From NCBI GenBank assembly GCA_030536755.1, contig JAUNPJ010000016.1, forward strand, positions 1-58,483: 58,483 bases of DNA, read 5' to 3'. Below, one piece after another: positions 8,705 through 16,881 of this stretch; within the stretch, counting starts at the first letter, position 1, and the number at the start of each line of letters is the position of its first letter. The stretch is from Eubacteriales bacterium. GTDB taxonomy: Bacteria > Bacillota > Clostridia > Lachnospirales > Lachnospiraceae. The notes below the pieces were generated by a model that had not been told where the DNA came from, did no database searches, and saw only the letters and a list, made by a program, of their open reading frames with translations. The translations under genes and the position numbers were made by a program.

Positions 8705-9283
8705 CTAATCCCGGAACACAATCTCACCCGTTTTTTCATCCATACTTTCTACAATAGCCAGAGATTCGAGATGGATTCCTCTGGAGCGAATCAGGTCTCC
8801 GCCCACCTGAAAGCCCTTCTCGATCACAATGCCGGCACCTACCAGAGTCGCTCCGGAATCTTCGATCAGCTTTGCCAGCCCCTCCAGAGCTTTGCCATTT
8901 GCAAGGAAATCATCAATGATCAGCACTTTATCTTCTTTTCCCAAAAATTCTTTCGCAACGATGATATCATAAACACGGCTGTGGGTAAATGATTCCACTT
9001 TTGTGGTGTATACATCTCCGGCAATATTCTTCGTCTGAGTCTTTTTTGCAAATACTACGGGAACATTGAAAACTTCTGCAACTACGCAGGCAATTCCAAT
9101 GCCTGATGCCTCGATTGTAAGAATTTTGTTGATTTCTTCTTCCTCAAATCGGCGCTTGAATTCCTTTCCGATTTCGTGGAAAAGATTTACATCCATCTGA
9201 TGGTTCAGGAAGCTGTCTACTTTTAAGACATTGCCTTCCTTAATCTTTCCATCTTTCCTGATTCTGTCCTTTAATAATTTCAT
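8705..9283 (-). CDS. xpt: xanthine phosphoribosyltransferase
   Basis: A 192-residue type I phosphoribosyltransferase joining xanthine with PRPP to form XMP. Visible features are the EASGIGIA segment, the flexible loop with [22 protein letters not shown], and the PRPP-binding motif [14 protein letters not shown]. It is close in length and order to Bacillus Xpt. ATG at 9283 with GGAGG nine bases upstream is favoured over the ATG at 9301, which has only a poor site. It is the last gene of the yqeC-xdh-mocA direction and has a good internal promoter at 9319. It could salvage xanthine made or spared by the neighbouring purine enzymes. Confidence 0.93.
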   Translation of the reverse strand: MKLLKDRIRKDGKIKEGNVLKVDSFLNHQMDVNLFHEIGKEFKRRFEEEEINKILTIEASGIGIACVVAEVFNVPVVFAKKTQTKNIAGDVYTTKVESFTHSRVYDIIVAKEFLGKEDKVLIIDDFLANGKALEGLAKLIEDSGATLVGAGIVIEKGFQVGGDLIRSRGIHLESLAIVESMDEKTGEIVFRD

Positions 9284-9318
9284 CCTTCCTGTCCTCCGCA
9301 TTGTTCCTATTGCAAATT

Positions 9319-9347
9319 ATTTTACTTACTTTCTTATATAAATGCAA
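9319..9347 (-). promoter_or_regulatory. promoter of xpt
   Basis: On the minus strand TTGCAT (plus 9342-9347) and TAAAAT (plus 9319-9324) are spaced 17 bases. It lies between mocA and xpt, so xpt can be expressed independently of the xdh operon. No purine riboswitch core was seen in this short gap. Confidence 0.65.
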
Positions 9348-9369
9348 GCAGTTTATGTATGGGATTTTT

Positions 9370-10002
9370 TTAATCATACTCCATCGTCCATACATCCACA
9401 TCCCGCAGCTCATCTTTGTTTTTTATGCCAAAAAATTCCACTTCACTCCAGTGGTCTTTGAGTACCTTTTTTCCACCTCGGTCACCTTCCAGTTTCAAAA
9501 GTTCCGGGAAAAACCGCCTGGAAAACCATACCGGATTTCCGGTTATTTCCCCGCAACAGACACATCCAAGTCCATCGGAACATCGTTTTTCCATATCTGT
9601 CAGAAAACTTTCCGCCGTCTCCTCTGACAGATATGGCTGGTCTGCCACAAAAAATGCACAGGCATCGGCATCCTGCGCCTCGCGAATCGCTGCTTTTACC
9701 GACCACGAAGCTCCCTTGCAGCTGTCCGGCGAAAAAACGGCTCGGACTCCCAGCTTCTCTGCCGTCTCCAGAATCTCGGAATACTGTGTCACCACCAGTA
9801 CTTCCCACTGGGAGTGACGACTGCAGATTCTGATCAGCCGCTTTAGCAGATGCAGATACATGGGCTTTCCTTCTATAGAAAAAAGCAGCTTATTCTCCGG
9901 CATTTTTTCCGGAATAAGATGCTTTTTTTCTTTCAGCAAACGAATGCTTTCTCCAAATCGGCGGCTGTTTCCAGCCGCCAGATAAATCAATGTCACTCTC
10001 AT
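9370..10002 (-). CDS. mocA: molybdenum cofactor nucleotidyltransferase (MocA-like)
   Basis: A 210-residue NTP-transferase (MobA/MocA superfamily). The N-terminal loop LAAGNSRRFGE binds nucleotide, followed by ENKLLFSIEGKPMYLH. A VADQPYLSEET metal-binding Asp motif and a GNPVWFSRRFFPELLKLEGDRGGK block are typical of MocA. MocA adds CMP to molybdopterin to form the cytosine-dinucleotide cofactor used by xanthine dehydrogenase-family hydroxylases. The start overlaps the hydroxylase large-subunit stop by four bases (ATGA), which implies translational coupling. The adjacent xdh genes support the assignment over MobA. Confidence 0.87.
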   Translation of the reverse strand: MRVTLIYLAAGNSRRFGESIRLLKEKKHLIPEKMPENKLLFSIEGKPMYLHLLKRLIRICSRHSQWEVLVVTQYSEILETAEKLGVRAVFSPDSCKGASWSVKAAIREAQDADACAFFVADQPYLSEETAESFLTDMEKRCSDGLGCVCCGEITGNPVWFSRRFFPELLKLEGDRGGKKVLKDHWSEVEFFGIKNKDELRDVDVWTMEYD

Positions 10003-12275
10003 TTTTTCAGCAATCCCATAGCAATCTTCTCACTCGTGATCGGGAGCTCACGGAACCAGAGTCCCGTTGCGTTATAAATCGCATGTGCCAGAGCAGGAGA
10101 AGGCGTGTTGATGACAATCTCACCGATGGATTTTGCGCCAAACGGCCCGGTCGGTTCATAACTCGGTTCAAATTCTACTCTCAATTTCCCCATATCCAGA
10201 CGCGTGGGGACTTTATACTGCATAAAGGACTGGTTCATCATCTGTCCCTTCTGCGTATACTGAATATTCTCGTACAGAGCCATTCCGATTCCCTGCACCA
10301 GTCCGCCCTCGACCTGAACCCGAGCCAGATTTGGGTTGACGACCGTTCCACAGTCCACAACCGCCACATAATCAAGAATCTCTACATGCCCCGTTTCTTT
10401 GTCCAGTTCAATCTCAACCATACCAACCATAAATGGCGGCGGAGAGACAGGTGAACTGTGAGACTCCGTCACCTGAAGCGCACATTCGTTTCCACACATG
10501 GAGGAAGTTCCGATTTCCTGCAGAGTGACAGATTTTCCACTGTCCAGATCTTTGACCACATGTCCGTCAAATTCCAGACCTTCTGCCGAACACTCCATCA
10601 TCTGAGATGCTCTCTGACAGATTTTTTCTTTCAGCTTTTCACATGCCCGCTCCACCGCACGTCCTGTCACATACGTCGTGCTCGATGCATACGAGCCGGA
10701 GTCATACGGAGACGTGTCGGTATCTGCACCGGACACAATGATATCATCAATGCCACAGTCCAGACATTCCGCAGCCATCTGCGCCAGAATCGTGTCACAT
10801 CCGGTTCCCATATCTGCCGCTCCGATCATCAGTGTATAGATGCCATCCTCGTTCAGCTTGATAGTCGCTGACCCCACATCGACACCGGAAATACCGGAGC
10901 CCTGCATCGCCATGCTCACGCCGACGCTTCGAACTTTTCCGTTACCCATGTCACGGCACGGAAACTTCTCATCCCATCCGATCATCTCTTTTGCTCTCAT
11001 CATGCAGCGATCCAGCGCACAGCTTCTCGTTGTCTCGCCGTAATACGCCGGCATCACCTGACCCTCGCGAACCATGTTTTTCATCCGCAGTTCCACCGGA
11101 TCCATGCCGAGTTTAGCGGCAAGCTGACTCACAGCGCTCTCTACCGCAAAAATCCCCTGTGTCGCCCCATAACCTCGGTACGCACCGGCTGACATCGTGT
11201 TGGTGTAAACAACATCGTAGGCAAAGCGGAAAGATTCCAGTGAGCCATACAGAGGAATCGATTTATGTCCGGAAAGTCCGACGGTAGTCGGGCCATGCTC
11301 TCCGTAAGCACCGGTGTTGGACAGCGTGTAGACATCAATGGCACGAATCTTACCATTTTTATCGGCACCGACACGAACGGATACTTCCATTTCATGTCTC
11401 GGAGAGGAAGCAATCTGGGATTCCTCACGGGTAAAAATCATTTTGGATGGCTTTCCTGTCTTCCAGGTGACAAAGGCAGGATAAATCTCTGCAACAGCTG
11501 ACTGCTTTGCTCCAAAACCGCCGCCGATTCTTGGTTTCACAACCCGGATCTTTGATTTTGAAGTTCCAAGCGCCTCCGAAAGAATTCTTCTCAGATGAAA
11601 GACGATCTGTGTCGAACTGAGCACATTCAGCCGCCCATACGCATCCATGTAACAGGTAGTACGAAATGTTTCCATCATAGCCTGCTGATTGGCCAGTGTA
11701 TGATACGTCTCTTCCACAACAACGTCACAGTCCTCCAGAACCGCATCGATATCACCCATTGCATCGCTGCCGCAAGCACACAGATTTCTTTTATTGTCCG
11801 CTCCTACCGGACATTTTGCTTCCCAGTTTTCTTCCGGATGTACCAGAAGCACATTGTCCTTTGACTCATGAAAATCAAGAAGCGCAGGGAGCACTTCATA
11901 CTCTACTTTGATCATCTTTAATGCCTTATCCACACAGGCATCGTCCTCGCCCGCTACGATTGCAACCGGATCTCCGACATAACGCACATGACGATCCAGG
12001 ATCAGCCGGTCATAGGGACTTGGCTCCGGATAGGTCTGTCCCGCCATCGTAAACCTCTGATTCGGCACATCCTCCCACGTATATACCACTTCAATACCGG
12101 CAGCTTTTTTCGCTCTCTCTGTATTAATTGACTTCACCATGGCATTTGCGTGAGGACTTCTCAATACTTTTACGATCAGACAGTCTTTTGGCGCCACATC
12201 ATCCATATAGACCGGTTTTCCTGTCACCAGCGCCATGGCATCTTTTTTTCGGATCGGCTTACCTACTACCCTCAT
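9999..12275 (-). CDS. xanthine dehydrogenase-family molybdopterin-binding subunit
   Basis: A 758-residue large subunit of a three-gene molybdenum hydroxylase. The aldehyde oxidase/xanthine dehydrogenase a/b hammerhead domain occupies about residues 15-125. The cofactor domains carry RIGGGFGAKQ, GAYRGYGATQG, AADMGTGCDT and GPFGAKSIGE, whose Glu is the expected catalytic base. Such enzymes hydroxylate or dehydroxylate purines (hypoxanthine, xanthine, urate) or related heterocycles in the cytoplasm; the exact substrate is not readable. With yqeB and yqeC in the same region, a labile-selenium (selenium-dependent molybdenum hydroxylase) form is likely. The start overlaps the Fe-S subunit gene by four bases. 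Confidence 0.92.
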   Translation of the reverse strand: MRVVGKPIRKKDAMALVTGKPVYMDDVAPKDCLIVKVLRSPHANAMVKSINTERAKKAAGIEVVYTWEDVPNQRFTMAGQTYPEPSPYDRLILDRHVRYVGDPVAIVAGEDDACVDKALKMIKVEYEVLPALLDFHESKDNVLLVHPEENWEAKCPVGADNKRNLCACGSDAMGDIDAVLEDCDVVVEETYHTLANQQAMMETFRTTCYMDAYGRLNVLSSTQIVFHLRRILSEALGTSKSKIRVVKPRIGGGFGAKQSAVAEIYPAFVTWKTGKPSKMIFTREESQIASSPRHEMEVSVRVGADKNGKIRAIDVYTLSNTGAYGEHGPTTVGLSGHKSIPLYGSLESFRFAYDVVYTNTMSAGAYRGYGATQGIFAVESAVSQLAAKLGMDPVELRMKNMVREGQVMPAYYGETTRSCALDRCMMRAKEMIGWDEKFPCRDMGNGKVRSVGVSMAMQGSGISGVDVGSATIKLNEDGIYTLMIGAADMGTGCDTILAQMAAECLDCGIDDIIVSGADTDTSPYDSGSYASSTTYVTGRAVERACEKLKEKICQRASQMMECSAEGLEFDGHVVKDLDSGKSVTLQEIGTSSMCGNECALQVTESHSSPVSPPPFMVGMVEIELDKETGHVEILDYVAVVDCGTVVNPNLARVQVEGGLVQGIGMALYENIQYTQKGQMMNQSFMQYKVPTRLDMGKLRVEFEPSYEPTGPFGAKSIGEIVINTPSPALAHAIYNATGLWFRELPITSEKIAMGLLKK

Positions 12276-12739
12276 ACCGTACCTCCCTGTTTCTTATATT
12301 CCATAAATGCATGAATTGCCCGAAGCTGTCCCTCATATCCGGAACAGCGGCAAAGGTTCCCTGCCAGATATTCTTTGATTTCTTCATCGGATGGGGATGG
12401 ATTTTCCCGAAACAGTGCGATTGCATTCATCACCATTCCCGGATTGCAGAATCCACACTGATCGGCACCCTGGTCGGCGATAAATGCACCAAATTCTGCT
12501 GCCTCCTCCTGCAGTCCCTCCAGCGTATCCACCGCATGGCCATCGGCTCTTGCCGTCAGCACAGAGCACGAGAGAACTGGCTTTCCATCCAGAAATACGG
12601 TACAAAGACCGCAGTTGGAAGTTTCACATCCACGCTTTACACTATAACAGCCATGCTTTCTTACAAAATCAATCAGCAACAAATCTGGATTGATTTCATC
12701 CGTAATTTTCTTTCCATTTAACATCAAACTAATCTGCAT
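12272..12739 (-). CDS. [2Fe-2S] subunit of xanthine dehydrogenase-type hydroxylase
   Basis: A 155-residue iron-sulfur subunit with two [2Fe-2S] clusters. The plant-type ferredoxin cluster is held by C38, C43, C46 and C58 (GCETSNCGLCTV then LSC). The helical-domain cluster is held by C95, C98, C130 and C132 (CGFCNPGMVM and LCRCSGYEG). It passes electrons from the molybdenum centre to the FAD subunit. Its gene overlaps both neighbours: four bases with the large subunit and 11 with the FAD subunit. Confidence 0.95.
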   Translation of the reverse strand: MQISLMLNGKKITDEINPDLLLIDFVRKHGCYSVKRGCETSNCGLCTVFLDGKPVLSCSVLTARADGHAVDTLEGLQEEAAEFGAFIADQGADQCGFCNPGMVMNAIALFRENPSPSDEEIKEYLAGNLCRCSGYEGQLRAIHAFMEYKKQGGTV

Positions 12740-13550
12740 ATCGCTGTCCCCTTTCCTCCAGAAGTTTCAAAATACCTCTTTTGATCAGAACCTCCGCCAG
12801 ACGATGTCTGTACGCAGCACTGGCTCTCGTGTTGCTTCCCGTCGGAATCTGTGCCGCCAGCTCTTGTGCCATCTTTTCAGCCTCGTCCTGTGTGCAATTT
12901 CCAAGGATCATCGACTGTACCCATTCCTCTTTCAGCGGCAGGCACATGGCTTTTGCCGGTCTTGCACCTACAACCACTTTTCCGGCGTTCTCATTCACAG
13001 AAAGCGCGACAGCCAATACCGGAAAATCGGTCTTTGTATTTCTATGTGTCAGATACACATGGCATGCCGGTGTCTTTTTGACAATCAGGCGCACCAGAAT
13101 ATCATTGTCCTTTTTCCTCTCTGCAAATTCTTCCAACGGTATCACTCCGCCTTTATACAGCTCCACATAGGTATCCATGGCCAGAAAGCAGGTCAGGATG
13201 TCCGAAAAGCCGAAACGCCCGAAAATACTGCCTCCCACCGTCGCAAGGTTTCGAAACTGCACGCCCACGATATGTCTGACACTCTCACGAATCGCACCCT
13301 GACTGCATGCATCGAGTCCTTCATGCAGTTCCAGCTGACGCAGACTTACCATGCATCCGATGGAAAATTCTTCCTCATTTTCCTCAATCTGATCCAGACC
13401 CAGGCCAGACAAATCGATGACTGTGTGGACTCTGGTGTTGCTCATTTTCATCCAGAGCATTCCGCCTATGATCCGATTCGCTCTTTTCTGATTCAGCTCG
13501 TAAGCCTGTTCCAGACTTTCTGCCTTCACATACTGCTTTACTTTTAACAT
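12729..13550 (-). CDS. FAD-binding subunit of xanthine dehydrogenase-type hydroxylase
   Basis: A 273-residue FAD_binding_5/CO_dh_flav_C protein. The FAD-contact segments are degenerate but recognisable: RIIGGMLWMKMSN at the first glycine motif, then FRNLATVGGSIFGRFGFSDIL at the second. The C-terminal domain follows (GARPAKAM, GSNTRASAAYRHRLAEVLIKRG). It accepts electrons from the Fe-S subunit and reduces NAD+ or a carrier. ATG at 13550 with GGAGG ten bases upstream is used; the longer frame from 13595 lies inside yqeC. The start overlaps the end of yqeC by seven bases. Confidence 0.9.
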   Translation of the reverse strand: MLKVKQYVKAESLEQAYELNQKRANRIIGGMLWMKMSNTRVHTVIDLSGLGLDQIEENEEEFSIGCMVSLRQLELHEGLDACSQGAIRESVRHIVGVQFRNLATVGGSIFGRFGFSDILTCFLAMDTYVELYKGGVIPLEEFAERKKDNDILVRLIVKKTPACHVYLTHRNTKTDFPVLAVALSVNENAGKVVVGARPAKAMCLPLKEEWVQSMILGNCTQDEAEKMAQELAAQIPTGSNTRASAAYRHRLAEVLIKRGILKLLEERGQRYAD

Positions 13551-14218
13551 TTTCCGTCTTCCTCCATATTTTTTAAAGAAATCATACATCCGCAATCGCT
13601 GTACTTTTGCATTTCTTTTTGCATTTCCTCCCGTTCTTCCTCCGAGAGTACATCTATCTGATTAATCACATAACGATATTCACAACGCACACCTTTTTTC
13701 TGTCCTGTCTCCCGAGTCAAAATTCCTATGATATGGTGCGGTCTGATCACCTCATCCGGGCCACACGATAACTCCCTGCAAACCCGCTCATATCTATGAC
13801 ACGCTTCCTGAAACGTCTTTCCTACGGCGCTTGCTCCGGCCACTCCGATGATTAAATCTGCGTCCATAGGAAGAACCGGCTCATGTTCCGCCGGAACCTT
13901 CATCGGCAAGCAGCGGCTTCCATCTGCCTCGACCAACACAACATCATAGTTTTCGAGTAATGTCCTGGGAAACTCTACGGAGAATCCTTTGATTTTTCCC
14001 TCTTCACAGATCGTCCCCAAAGGAACAAGTCCATATCGTCCTTCCGACTGCATATGCGTAGTCGTTGTAATTGCCACCCGATACCCCTTTTTCGTCAATT
14101 CCTTTGCCAAAAGATAGATCAACGTCGTCTTTCCTCCGGCTCCCACGACACCGATCAGTCTGTGTCTGTCAGGAGAAATTTTCAGATATTCTGTCAGAGT
14201 CTTGCTGCCCTTTGTCAT
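13544..14218 (-). CDS. yqeC: selenium-dependent molybdenum hydroxylase accessory protein YqeC
   Basis: A 224-residue P-loop protein of the YqeC family. The Walker A is GVVGAGGKTTLIYLLAKEL near residues 23-41, followed by ITTTTHM, and a VVLVEADGSRCLPMKVPAEHEP block that is very typical of the family. YqeC and YqeB are the recognised genomic markers of molybdenum hydroxylases that carry labile selenium; the biochemical role is unproven. ATG at 14218 has AAAGGAAGG at good spacing, whereas the frame start at 14305 adds an unconserved tail. It is the first gene of the yqeC-xdh-mocA operon. Confidence 0.9.
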   Translation of the reverse strand: MTKGSKTLTEYLKISPDRHRLIGVVGAGGKTTLIYLLAKELTKKGYRVAITTTTHMQSEGRYGLVPLGTICEEGKIKGFSVEFPRTLLENYDVVLVEADGSRCLPMKVPAEHEPVLPMDADLIIGVAGASAVGKTFQEACHRYERVCRELSCGPDEVIRPHHIIGILTRETGQKKGVRCEYRYVINQIDVLSEEEREEMQKEMQKYSDCGCMISLKNMEEDGKC

Positions 14219-14319
14219 GTTACAAACCTTCCTTTCCCCCACTCTTTTGAAAACATACAAGAATTTTGTAGTATCATTGAAATTATTGTAACATCTCATC
14301 GACAAACAGTAAAGAGCAG

Positions 14320-14354
14320 AAAAAAAGAAGGTGACGCATTCTTTACGTCTCCTT
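14320..14354 (-). terminator. terminator of the M20 amidohydrolase gene
   Basis: On the minus strand AAGGAGACG and CGTCACCTT form a 9-bp stem with one mismatch, followed by C and seven T residues. The stem overlaps the last codons of the gene. Confidence 0.75.
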
Positions 14355-15500
14355 CTCGATCTGTTCCATCAGCTGCCAGAGCACCTTCTCACATCGCTCA
14401 ATATCAGTCATCTCCACAAACTCATCTGGTTTGTGTGCATATTTCAGATTGCCCGGTCCATAGGAAAGGCAGTTTTGATTTCCAGTCATTCCCGCGATCA
14501 CCGCAGTATCCGTATATCCGGGAAATGGACCAACTTGCGGCTTTTCCCCGGTTGCCTCACAGACGGCGTTTTTCAGACTTGCTAACAGCCCGGACTGCTC
14601 ATTTTTTTCGATAAACGGACGATTTCCGGTAACCTTGTATTCAACCTGAACTCCCGGCACCAGACGCTCGGCTTTTTTCTTTGCCTGCTCCATGATCTCC
14701 AGCACCATGGTATCCTTGACCGGCGGGGCAAGACGACAATCAATCCAGAGCCTGCATTCATCCGGCACCACATACGGCTGATAGCCGCCCTGAATCTGTC
14801 CAAACGTAATCGTTGTTTTTCCAAGTTCTTCGTGGACAGGAAACTGCTCAAATGCACGTTTCATCTCACAGATAAGCTCTGCCATCGCAGCAATCGCATC
14901 CGCGCCCTGCTCCGGTCGGCTCGCGTGGGCAGTCACACCGTGTACATCTACTTCCAGCCAGAAACGTCCTTTGTGTGCCATCTGAATCTGTCCATCTGTA
15001 GGCTCCAGATCCATCACCCAGTCTTTGGCGGTCACTCTTTTGTTTCGGATTGCCACCTCGACGCCACGCATATCGCCTTCTTCGTCCACTGTGCAGATCA
15101 GGCGCAGTGAACGTCTCAAACTCATGTTTCCCTGTTGGACTTGTTCAGCAGCTTTGTGAAAAACAGCAAGTGCACAGGCAAGGCCGGATTTCATATCGCA
15201 GGCTCCGCGCCCGTAAATACGGCTTCCTTCCACTTTTGCCCCAAACGGATCACGCGTCCAGTCTTTTCCGGTCACTACCGTATCCATATGACAGATCAGC
15301 ACCAGCGCCGGCTCCTGACTCTCTGCTTCCAGGGAAACTATCACATTGCAGCGATCATCCACAACCAAATCTTCCACGATCACCGCACCTGTATCTGAAA
15401 AAAAGTTCCGGATATATGCAGCGACACCACATTCTCCAGTTCCGGGATTGGTACTGTCAATTCGAATCAGTTCTTTTGTGATTTCATAAACATCTTTCAT
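14343..15500 (-). CDS. M20 family amidohydrolase/peptidase (ArgE/DapE-like)
   Basis: A zinc-dependent M20 enzyme of 385 residues. Metal ligands lie in LICHMDTVV and GRGACDMKSGLA. The catalytic glutamate pair is in CTVDEEGDM, and a dimerisation-domain HGVTAHASRPEQGADAI follows. ArgE/DapE relatives hydrolyse N-acyl or N-carbamoyl amino acids and small peptides. It lies between the two purine operons, divergent from a YheO-like regulator. This suggests (inference) that it handles an acyl or ureido intermediate of purine breakdown. Of the clustered ATGs, that at 15500 is five bases from GGAGG and is the best start. Confidence 0.82.
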   Translation of the reverse strand: MKDVYEITKELIRIDSTNPGTGECGVAAYIRNFFSDTGAVIVEDLVVDDRCNVIVSLEAESQEPALVLICHMDTVVTGKDWTRDPFGAKVEGSRIYGRGACDMKSGLACALAVFHKAAEQVQQGNMSLRRSLRLICTVDEEGDMRGVEVAIRNKRVTAKDWVMDLEPTDGQIQMAHKGRFWLEVDVHGVTAHASRPEQGADAIAAMAELICEMKRAFEQFPVHEELGKTTITFGQIQGGYQPYVVPDECRLWIDCRLAPPVKDTMVLEIMEQAKKKAERLVPGVQVEYKVTGNRPFIEKNEQSGLLASLKNAVCEATGEKPQVGPFPGYTDTAVIAGMTGNQNCLSYGPGNLKYAHKPDEFVEMTDIERCEKVLWQLMEQIEKET

Positions 15501-15522
15501 CATATCCTCCATCATTTTGTAA

Positions 15523-15556
15523 AAATAATTTTTTTGTATATTGAAAAAAATTATTT
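15523..15556. promoter_or_regulatory. perfect 13-bp inverted repeat (candidate operator)
   Basis: The arm AAATAATTTTTTT (15523-15535) is perfectly inverted at 15544-15556, with an 8-base centre GTATATTG. It lies between the divergent M20 gene and the YheO-like regulator, and its right arm covers the -35 and part of the spacer of the regulator promoter. Probable binding site of that regulator, with autoregulation (inference). Confidence 0.6.
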
Positions 15557-15569
15557 ATCATGAGATAAT
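15541..15569 (+). promoter_or_regulatory. promoter of the YheO-like regulator
   Basis: TTGAAA (15541-15546) and GATAAT (15564-15569) are spaced 17 bases apart, 36 bases before the start codon. The -35 lies inside the inverted repeat. Confidence 0.7.
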
Positions 15570-15604
15570 AGTATCAGAAAAGCCAGCCAGAAAGGGGGAA
15601 AACT

Positions 15605-16303
15605 ATGTTGGCTGATATTTTACAACCATACAAGGTACTGGTTGAATTTCTCGGAAAGGCACTCGGACCGGATTATGAAGTCGTCCTGCAGGATCTGACA
15701 GCCGAAAACAGATGCATCGTCGCCATCGCAAACGGTCATATCAGCGGCCGTCAGGTGGGAAGTCCACTCACGAATGCCGGTCTTCAGATGATTTCTTCCA
15801 GACTGTACGAATCCAGAGATTTTCTTTCCAATTATAAGGGAATTGCAGAAAATGGACATGTTCTTCGCTCCTCAACCATGTTTATCAAAGATTCTGCCGG
15901 AAAGCCTGTCGGTCTTCTCTGCATCAATTTTGATGACAATCGTTTTAACGAGCTCAGTGAAAAACTGATGGCTGTCGTACATCCGGAAGTCTTTCGAGGA
16001 GGTACACCTGTTTTAAACAAGACACTGTCTGTCTCTCAGGAAGCACCACTTGAAGAGCCGCTGCAGATCACAGAAAACTTCGCCATGGATATCGGAACTC
16101 TGATGCAGAAAATGTTTGATGAGACTACCGTTTCTCTGGAAACACCGCTTGATCATCTGAATCAGTATGAGCGAAAAGACATTATTACGAAACTGAACGA
16201 AAAAGGACTTTTTCAGCTCAAGGGCGCCATCTCTTTTGTTGCAAAAAAATTTTCCTGCTCCACGGCAACCGTTTACCGCTACCTCAGTGAAATTACCAGC
16301 TAA
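15605..16303 (+). CDS. YheO-like PAS/HTH transcriptional regulator (first copy)
   Basis: A 232-residue protein. A YheO-type PAS-like domain occupies about residues 6-115 (PDYEVVLQDL, ANGHISGRQVG, LRSSTMFIKD, GLLCINFD). A DNA-binding helix-turn-helix lies at about residues 185-230 (KGAISFVAKKFSCSTATVYRYLSE). Family members (YheO, DauR) sense small metabolites and regulate neighbouring amino acid or catabolic genes. AAGGGGG precedes the ATG by six bases. It is flanked on both sides by purine catabolism operons and has an inverted repeat in its own promoter. It is therefore the best candidate for controlling the island. A paralogue lies at 46382. Confidence 0.85.
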   Translation: MLADILQPYKVLVEFLGKALGPDYEVVLQDLTAENRCIVAIANGHISGRQVGSPLTNAGLQMISSRLYESRDFLSNYKGIAENGHVLRSSTMFIKDSAGKPVGLLCINFDDNRFNELSEKLMAVVHPEVFRGGTPVLNKTLSVSQEAPLEEPLQITENFAMDIGTLMQKMFDETTVSLETPLDHLNQYERKDIITKLNEKGLFQLKGAISFVAKKFSCSTATVYRYLSEITS

Positions 16304-16322
16304 CCCAATCGCCATCTACAGA

Positions 16323-16363
16323 AGACAGGAGGAAGATTGTCTCTCCCTCCTGTCTGTTCTTTT
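16323..16363 (+). terminator. terminator after the YheO-like regulator
   Basis: AGACAGGAGG (16323-16332) and CCTCCTGTCT (16346-16355) form a perfect 10-bp stem, followed by GTTCTTTTC. It separates the regulator from the convergent ferredoxin gene. Confidence 0.7.
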
Positions 16364-16401
16364 CTATAAATGATTCCTTTTTCCTTCGTTCTTTTCATCG
16401 T

Positions 16402-16878
16402 TTAATCCGTCAGGATTCCTCGCAAATCCGTAATTGCATGGCGTGGACATTTTACTGCACACATACCGCAGCTGAGGCAAACCGCCTCATCAATCACAGC
16501 GCAGTTATCAACTACTTTTACTGCCTCGGCAGTGCAGGTCTTTTCGCAGATACCGCATCCAATACAGCTGTTTGCACATGCCTCTTTTGCAGCTTTGCCC
16601 TTATCTTTGTTGGAACATTTCACAACAATATAATTTGCACATTCATGAATATGAATGATCTGCTGCGGGCACTCCTTCACACATTTTTTGCAGGCAATAC
16701 AAGCAGCTTCATCCACAACAGCTACGCCGTTTTCCCCGATGGAAATAGCGCCCATTTTGCAGGCTTCCACGCATTTTCCACATCCGATGCATCCATATTT
16801 GCACGTTTTGCCTTCCTCACAATTGCCCTTGCAGTCTACAACTGCCGCACGATAAGGGAATTTCTTCTTCACTGCCAT
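16402..16878 (-). CDS. ferredoxin-like protein with four 4Fe-4S motifs (RnfB-like)
   Basis: A 158-residue iron-sulfur protein with four CxxCxxC motifs: CIGCGKCVEAC, CIACKKCVKEC, CIGCGICEKTC and CLSCGMCAVKC. An additional N-terminal cysteine cluster (CKGNCEEGKTCKYGC) is present. The arrangement resembles the C-terminal half of RnfB, but there is no membrane anchor or N-terminal RnfB domain. It ends the purine operon, three bases after xdhD. It likely ferries electrons between XdhD or YgfK and cellular ferredoxin pools (inference). Confidence 0.85.
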   Translation of the reverse strand: MAVKKKFPYRAAVVDCKGNCEEGKTCKYGCIGCGKCVEACKMGAISIGENGVAVVDEAACIACKKCVKECPQQIIHIHECANYIVVKCSNKDKGKAAKEACANSCIGCGICEKTCTAEAVKVVDNCAVIDEAVCLSCGMCAVKCPRHAITDLRGILTD

Positions 16879-16881
16879 AAA

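Noticed and set aside
9284-9369. Purine riboswitch before xpt
   Set aside because: No match to the purine aptamer core was seen, and the gap is too short once the promoter is placed.
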